A stretch of 64,000 nt of DNA from positions 186,879,283 through 186,943,282 of the forward strand of contig JAQMRL010000001.1 of the NCBI GenBank assembly GCA_035578175.1, written 5' to 3'. The DNA comes from Catonia carolina. Taxonomy: Eukaryota > Arthropoda > Insecta > Hemiptera > Achilidae. Position numbers and translations under genes: made by a program. The first letter of the stretch is position 1, and every line of letters starts with the position of its first letter. Shown one piece after another: positions 58,703-64,000 of this stretch. The notes below the pieces were generated by a model, which was given only the letters and a program-made list of their open reading frames with translations, was not told the DNA's origin and made no database searches.

Positions 58703-60076
58703 CCGAGTGGCCCGTATATCGGTTTCCTCATGAGATAGGCATTTCATTTTGATAAGTTGGTAGTAGTGTAATGTTGGAAGCATCACGTAAAACATTTATT
58801 AGTTGTCTGTAACAGTGGCTAGTGTGAGGTACTCTCTGTGTAGTTACTATTTTTTCCTTCGTAACGGTACTTTTAAAATGTTTACAACTGAACAACGAGT
58901 TTATATGCCTCAGTTGTGGTGGAAGCACCATAAAAATATTGCTAAAGTACTGGAAGAATTAAGTGATAAGTATTCTGGTGCGTCATTACAGACTCGACAA
59001 CATTTACGAAAGTTAAATAACAAATTTGAAAAAACAGGAAGCGTATTAAATGCCCGGAAGTGTGGTCGCCCACAATCGATTTGCAATGACGATAACCTAC
59101 AAAGGTTACTGAAGCGTTTGTATCCAGTCCTGCTCAATCAACTCGTAAGGCATCTTCAGAACTAAGGTTATTACGAACTAGCGTACAAAGGATGATGAAG
59201 GAATTAAAATTGAAGCTATTTCGTCTATGTTTACTCCAAGCGCTTCATGAGAATGATAGTGACAGGCGGTTGGATTCTGTGAAACAGTCGCTATCCAAAC
59301 AAGCCGATCCAAACTTTTTTCGATCAATTTTATGGTCTGATGAGGCATGTTTTAAACTCAATGAATGGGGTAATCGGCATAACTGCGCATACTGGTCGGA
59401 TACAAATCCTCATATTGTATTTCAAAAAGAACTTAATGTAGACTACCTTGTGTTATGGTATGAGGAGGTATTTCGAGTACTGCACTGATAGGTCCTAATT
59501 TTTTTTAGGGAAATGTTAACTCGGAGAATTACTTACAAATGCCTCTGGAAGTAGTATTTTTGGAACTTGAAAACAATCCTGTTTACAATATTGAATCGCT
59601 CAACTGGCTACAAGATGGCGCACCACCACATTTCAGTAAAGAAGTTCGTGAGTTTTTAAATTCCAAAGTTGATGAATGGATTGGTCGTCGTGCTACAATC
59701 GAATGGCCTGCGCGCTCGTCATCCTTAACGCTATATGATTTTTCACTGTGAAGCATTGTAAAAGAACTAGTGTATTCTTTCAAGCCCCAAAACCTGCACG
59801 AACTAAAATGTCCAATTTAAATTGCATTTGACTATGTAAATGACGATAAAATGTTACTGTTGAAAATTTGTGAATCAGTTTTAAGTCGCTGTATAAAGTG
59901 TACAGAGAATCATGGTGGATATTTTGAACAACTGTTATAACGTTTTCAAGGTAATACGTATAAGTACAGTTTATATAACAATTTTTTTTGTCTAGGCCTA
60001 TAGGTTTCGTATTCCATTAACCGTTCTTCCGATTTCCCTAAATATTGGGGAAACCGACATATTATGGGCCACCCTG
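58703..60076 (+). mobile_element. Decayed Tc1/mariner DD41D-like element
   Basis: The right end, reversed, reads CAGGGTGGCCCATAATATG and TCGGTTTCC; the left end reads CCGAGTGGCCCGTATA and TCGGTTTCC, about 30 bp with several changes. The right flank keeps TA (60077-60078); the left flank is TT. Length 1374 bp. The transposase is on the plus strand in three broken pieces. Confidence 0.82.
58878..59752 (+). pseudogene. DD41D-like transposase, heavily mutated
   Basis: Starts MFTTEQRVYMPQLWWKHHKN, then KLNNKFEKTGSVLNARKCGR, the helix-turn-helix part, to a frameshift near 59110-59165. The second piece has FFRSILWSDEACFKLNEWG with the first aspartate and CAYWSDTNPHIVFQKELN. The third has LNWLQDGAPPHFSKEVREFL with the second aspartate and IEWPARSSSLTLYDFSL with the third, ending at a stop at 59749-59751. 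Spacing between the second and third aspartates is 40, one short of the other two elements. The SPD motif has become SSS. At least two frameshifts or stops separate the pieces. Confidence 0.85.
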
Positions 60077-60078
60077 TA

Positions 60079-61381
60079 TAATTTGTTTTTAATTGAATGG
60101 ATGCTGTAATGAATATTTCAGTGATTAGTTTTACAACATCCATTCTAGGAATCAGTACGTTATTCATCTAAGGCGACTAATTCAACAATTATAATGTTAT
60201 AACAGAAAATGTAGCAAATGATCAATTAATTAATTATTAATTCAAAATCGCTAAGATGAATGGAAATACAGATAGTACAATTACATATCGCACTGTAGTC
60301 AGAGGCAATTATGTGTTTAATTAGTGCTGAATATAATAAATAGGTCAATAACTGAACGGGGCAAAGCCAATATCCCCAATTGGCTGGCCTAATGCGAACA
60401 GACAAGCGAACATATTTCAGCGAAATATGTCCACAGAATAATCTAAACGGAACGATTAATGTGGTAAATAAGTATGGAATTCCACTGGAATCTATTGTTA
60501 TCATTCATTGTCATCCATTTTGATCTCGTTTATTTAGGGCACCGAATGAGTAAATGAGAAATTGTTTGTGTGCATGTATGTACGTGTGTGTTAGAGACAA
60601 ATGAAAAGAGAGCGGCGAGATTTTACAGAGACATTGAATAGTGGTAGTAATCGCATTAATTTAATTTCATGTGACCATATGTATGCTTTAACTCTTTGCT
60701 TCGGTCTTGTCCCCCTCTCTTCATTTACTCTCAACAAAATGTAATGAAATAGTGTAGTTAAGGGGAACACCGAAAATGGAGGAGGTGGAAAATGTGGAAT
60801 GTATTCAGGGAAGGATGCACTGCAACTGAAAATATCTGTTAGGTTATGAACAATGAAATTACAATTTGTTTCCCAGATTGTCACATAACTCGTTCTGTTT
60901 GCATTATCATTAACATCAGATCGTATTTATCGTGCATATTCGCAAGCCATATTCTGTCTGGCACATGGATAATATACGTTTTGATACAAATTTCAATACA
61001 ATTCATGTAACATATCACGTGAGAGACTCTATAAGATAAGAAGGAGCGATTAAACATTTCCGCTTCAACAGTCACAGATGAAACACTTAATATTAATACA
61101 GTATGTGCAGTTTCCGTAATTAAAAAAATTATATGTTTATCAAAAAATTAAATCATTTTATTTGGTTGGAAACTGTAATAAAATTCAGAAATCATTTAAC
61201 ATTTGAGGTTGGCTATTGATAATAGAGCTGACAATATAGATAATGTAAAAACCATAGAATATTTATTACAGTAAATCCAAGACATTTATTGACATTTAAC
61301 AATATTATATTTTTTTATAGCTTACCTATTTGTAAATACACACTGATAGAAAGAACGAAATAATTTTGTTACCTGGGAACC
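60079..61381. other. Spacer, nothing recognised
   Basis: Several frames of 60-97 codons on the minus strand (60226-61075) overlap and have no motif I know. Confidence 0.4.
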
Positions 61382-61394
61382 ATGATGAATGAGC

Positions 61395-61575
61395 TATGGG
61401 ATAATCCACATGAAATAAAATGCCGTGTAGGCAAGGTAAGAGCAGTATTTAATAAAATTTGTTCCATGTACAAGAGCCACACCCTTACTCTTAGAACAAA
61501 AATTATAAATCTAAGATGTTATAATTCTTTCTGTGCTCCTGTACAGTGTAGAATCCTGAACCTTGGACAAAGCTT
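61395..61575 (+). pseudogene. LINE reverse-transcriptase C-terminal fragment
   Basis: Reads EIKCRVGKVRAVFNKICSMY, then KSHTLTLRTKIINLRCY. After a one-base shift near 61520 it reads ILSVLLYSVES, a stop where W is usual, and TLD. The pattern EI--RI-KAR--F---K-----LTL-TKI-LLRCYV-SVLLYGVESWTL is the end of the reverse-transcriptase region in insect LINEs. The continuing frame to 61660 runs into repeat A sequence and is not LINE. Confidence 0.75.
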
Positions 61576-61616
61576 TCACAAAGAAACTGGAGTGATTAAG
61601 AAGGGATTAAACATAG

Positions 61617-61680
61617 GTTACATGTTTCGTTATTTACTTTGGGAAGAGAAAGTCGTGTGAGTGTTTCACACCAGATTTTT
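61617..61680 (+). mobile_element. Repeat A, 3' end fragment
   Basis: TTACATGTTTCGTTATTTAC, then GGGAAGAGAAAGTCGTGTGA and GTGTTTCACACCAGATTTTT. It matches the 3' end of copies 2, 4 and 6, only about 60 bases. Confidence 0.72.
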
Positions 61681-61779
61681 CTCCCTCTTAATTTCAACGA
61701 TTAGACTAATATGAACACTAAACATTAAATAAATAGCGTTCCATAAAATATAACGGAACTTAAAGAACCTGAATGCAGT

Positions 61780-62340
61780 GCATTGTCGCCGACACTCCCT
61801 ACCATTATCAGCGCCTGCAGATGATCTCAGAACCTACCTGCCACGGGAGCGCTACGGACGCGCAGTCAGCAGTGCCTCCTCTCCACCATGAAGTGGACTC
61901 GCCGGAGGGGTATTTAAGAAGCCGCACTGAACCGTAAGTCACACTCACCATCCAACTCCCAAAAGGAGAAGAAAGAAGCGCAAGCAAAAAGAAGAGCCCA
62001 GCCAAGACCGGACGCACAATACCTGGTCTATGCTACCGGTGGCGGACGCACATTCCCGCACCGGTCAGCCTTCACCAACCCGACACTGTGGGGCTCTGGG
62101 GCCCACCACTGTCACGTTGCAGTGGGAACCCAACTGCCACTGAGGGAAGGCTAGGCCTGATCCCGGTAGCCAAGCCGTCACTCTTCGGGCTCCGCTTCCA
62201 ATACGCCGGTTCGCTGCTTCCGACCACCAACAACGGCCCTTTTCAGAGCCAACCACAAAACACACCCAACCCTTTTCCGGGCCACCAACTACGCAAGCAA
62301 GGTTTCACCACTTGTCATCGGCCCCGGTCGGCGACAGTAT
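61780..62340 (+). mobile_element. GC-rich solo LTR with 10-bp inverted ends
   Basis: Body 61784-62336 (553 bp), from TGTCGCCGAC to GTCGGCGACA, a perfect 10-bp inverted repeat with TG...CA ends. Flanks are GCAT (61780-61783) and GTAT (62337-62340), a 4-bp duplication with one mismatch. It is much more GC-rich than the rest of the window. A TATA-like GGGGTATTTAAGAAG at 61907-61921 and CT-rich sequence after it fit an LTR promoter. No flanking gag or pol is present. Chance frames at 62088-62456 and on the minus strand come from its GC-rich composition. Confidence 0.68.
61911..61920 (+). promoter_or_regulatory. TATA-like element in the solo LTR
   Basis: TATTTAAGAA about 127 bases into the LTR, in a GC-rich context, a plausible core promoter. 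Confidence 0.4.
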
Positions 62341-64000
62341 GCCGTATACCAGTAGCTACTTCAGGTACCATATCAATATTATTAATTCAAGATCTCGGAA
62401 AGTGTAGAAACCTACTTTTTACAATTTTTAAAATATTTTATCACCCTACCGTATAATGGTTCCATAAATACCTGATTATGGTATTATGTAAACAATTTAA
62501 ATGAATTTGAACCATAAACCAAAATACAAAATGTGAGAATAAAAAACAAATTTCAATAGTATGCTTTTACCAAGATCTTTGTTGAGTTAGTGCATCATCC
62601 ATTTTATTTCCAATAGAGCAAAAAAAGTAAAAGCTAACAACGTTACAGGGTTATATTTCTGAATAAAAGTAACGCGAAATCGTAATAGGAAAAGAGTGCA
62701 GTGGAAGAACAGAAGAAACAAACGATGATTCAGGATAAGAAAAAAGGCGCTGTTGTGGTGATGTAGCCTAGAAAGTGCTAAAGCAGTAATGTGCGAGATG
62801 CACATGTTTGTGTATATGATAACGTATGTGTGTGCGTTAGATTGTAAGTGATAATAACCAGGGAGAAGTGACAAATGAGTTCCATTAAGGTCCCGTGGAG
62901 AGCAGTACAGATGCTGAACCGAAAGAAAGGACAAAGATGGTGGTATGGTCGAAGAAAGTGAGGTTATTTAGGTGGTACAGTCTAGGTAAAATGATGCCCT
63001 GACTAAGGTTAGTTTTTAGTTAAACTTGACTTCGTTCTCTGTTCTTCTTTAACACAAGTACTGGTAAAACGGCACGCCTCAGGTGTCTTCAAGTATGTTG
63101 AAATTTATAAAACTAAGTACAAACAATATTTACTACATGCCATGTTATACTGTTCCACTGTTGTTTACTATTTTATTTCATTTCATTTTATACATTAGTT
63201 TCCACATTTTATTATAAGTTATTGTAAAATGAAATTCCTTTTAATGTAATGGTATTTCAGTGGTTAATAAGTAACTATTCCATTTAAGAATCTGTTTTTT
63301 CTATAGCTCTGATGACATTTAAATACAGTCCCATAATATATTTTGTAGTATCATATTTATTAGCCATTTAAAAAGCAATTGGAAACAGTTTAATTTCTCA
63401 AATAAAAATTCATTTACTTCTGAATAAAATATCTGAGATTCCGTTGTAAAAACCAGGTTCTTTAATCCAGTTACACAAACATATCTGTTTAACGGATTCA
63501 TTGGCGTAGGCTAGAGCATTGTAAAAACTATAACCATGATATTTGTCATTAGAACGTTCTAGAAAACCTTCTAAACCACATAAGAATGTTCTTTACCCAT
63601 TTCTTTTTTGTTTACTCACTACATCACAAATTTCTACAATAATGGAAAAAGTAACTGCATGAGAGGTACAGCGAATTATAATATAAAACATTCTTTAAGA
63701 TTGCTATATTTTAGTAGCTCACTTCTAACTAGGCCTATTGTAGTAAAATAATTGATTCTTTTAATAAATATGAAGATGAATACTCAATGAATATGATTGT
63801 TCAACTTTATTTATTTTCAATATTGTTCGTTAATTACTATCCAGACTGTCTTAAGTGGAGCGCAGCCTTTAAAAAATCTTATTCAATTCGCTGTTGTTTA
63901 TCAAAATGAAGGATGACGTCATTAACTAAATCCAAATTTTTTTGAAAATATAGTAATATAAAACCTAAGTAATAAAATTTATTTCTTATAGCAGTTATGG
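62341..64000. other. AT-rich spacer, nothing recognised
   Basis: Frames up to 115 codons on the minus strand (62587-62934) show no motif I know. No repeat boundary was seen up to the window end. Confidence 0.4.

Noticed and set aside
60226..61075. Three consecutive minus-strand frames of 64-97 codons
   Set aside because: No recognisable domain, no shared frame and no splice signals tying them together.
61808..62456. Arginine- and proline-rich frames on both strands
   Set aside because: They arise from the GC-rich LTR at 61784-62336 and cross its boundary.

Overview
This window looks like a piece of a large, AT-rich arthropod genome, most probably an insect. The clearest host-gene sequence is one 208-base exon at 38520-38727 (+ strand). 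It encodes the second half of an N-terminal immunoglobulin domain of a DIP (dpr-interacting protein) neuronal cell-surface receptor. DIP genes have very long introns, so much of the window is probably intron of that gene; this is inference, because no second exon was found here. A hemipteran host is possible from the mix of repeats, but the sequence does not settle it.

Nearly everything else that can be recognised is mobile DNA, mostly old and broken. From left to right: a hAT transposase remnant (490-905); a diverged DDE transposase fragment (9419-9625); a tRNA-derived SINE with a 12-bp target duplication (10015-10334); a retroposed 390-bp repeat (12938-13381); a LINE fragment (14512-14968); a mariner deletion derivative (15006-15932); a long LTR with a SINE nested in it (16455-18770); a Penelope-like element encoding a GIY-YIG endonuclease and ending in a hammerhead-like motif (19994-20811, with a second 3' end at 26098-26331); a Tc1/mariner DD41D element split by another LTR (21376-24462); a fold-back mariner-like element (28382-29173); a three-level nest of SINE, unclassified repeat and LTR (29831-33030); and a cluster of the unclassified repeat up to 34990. 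After the exon come Merlin-like, Helitron, LINE, SINE and Jockey pieces (38941-43050), a near-intact DD41D element with about 105-bp inverted repeats (54397-55739), an older DD41D element (58703-60076) and a GC-rich solo LTR (61784-62336).

The most numerous family, here called repeat A, has at least seven long copies and two fragments. It is about 0.75-1 kb, carries subterminal inverted CTTTCTCTTGCC motifs, has T-rich ends, encodes nothing I recognise, and holds a microsatellite at the same internal position in most copies. Two of its copies, and one further site, carry pairs of adjacent perfect or near-perfect hairpins, an arrangement I cannot assign to a known element.

The genes do not form a working system. 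The window reads as one host exon inside layered transposon debris. Its value lies in the insertion order, in several clean target-site duplications, and in the unclassified repeat and hairpin structures. Coordinates of decayed elements are approximate by a few bases unless a target duplication is stated.
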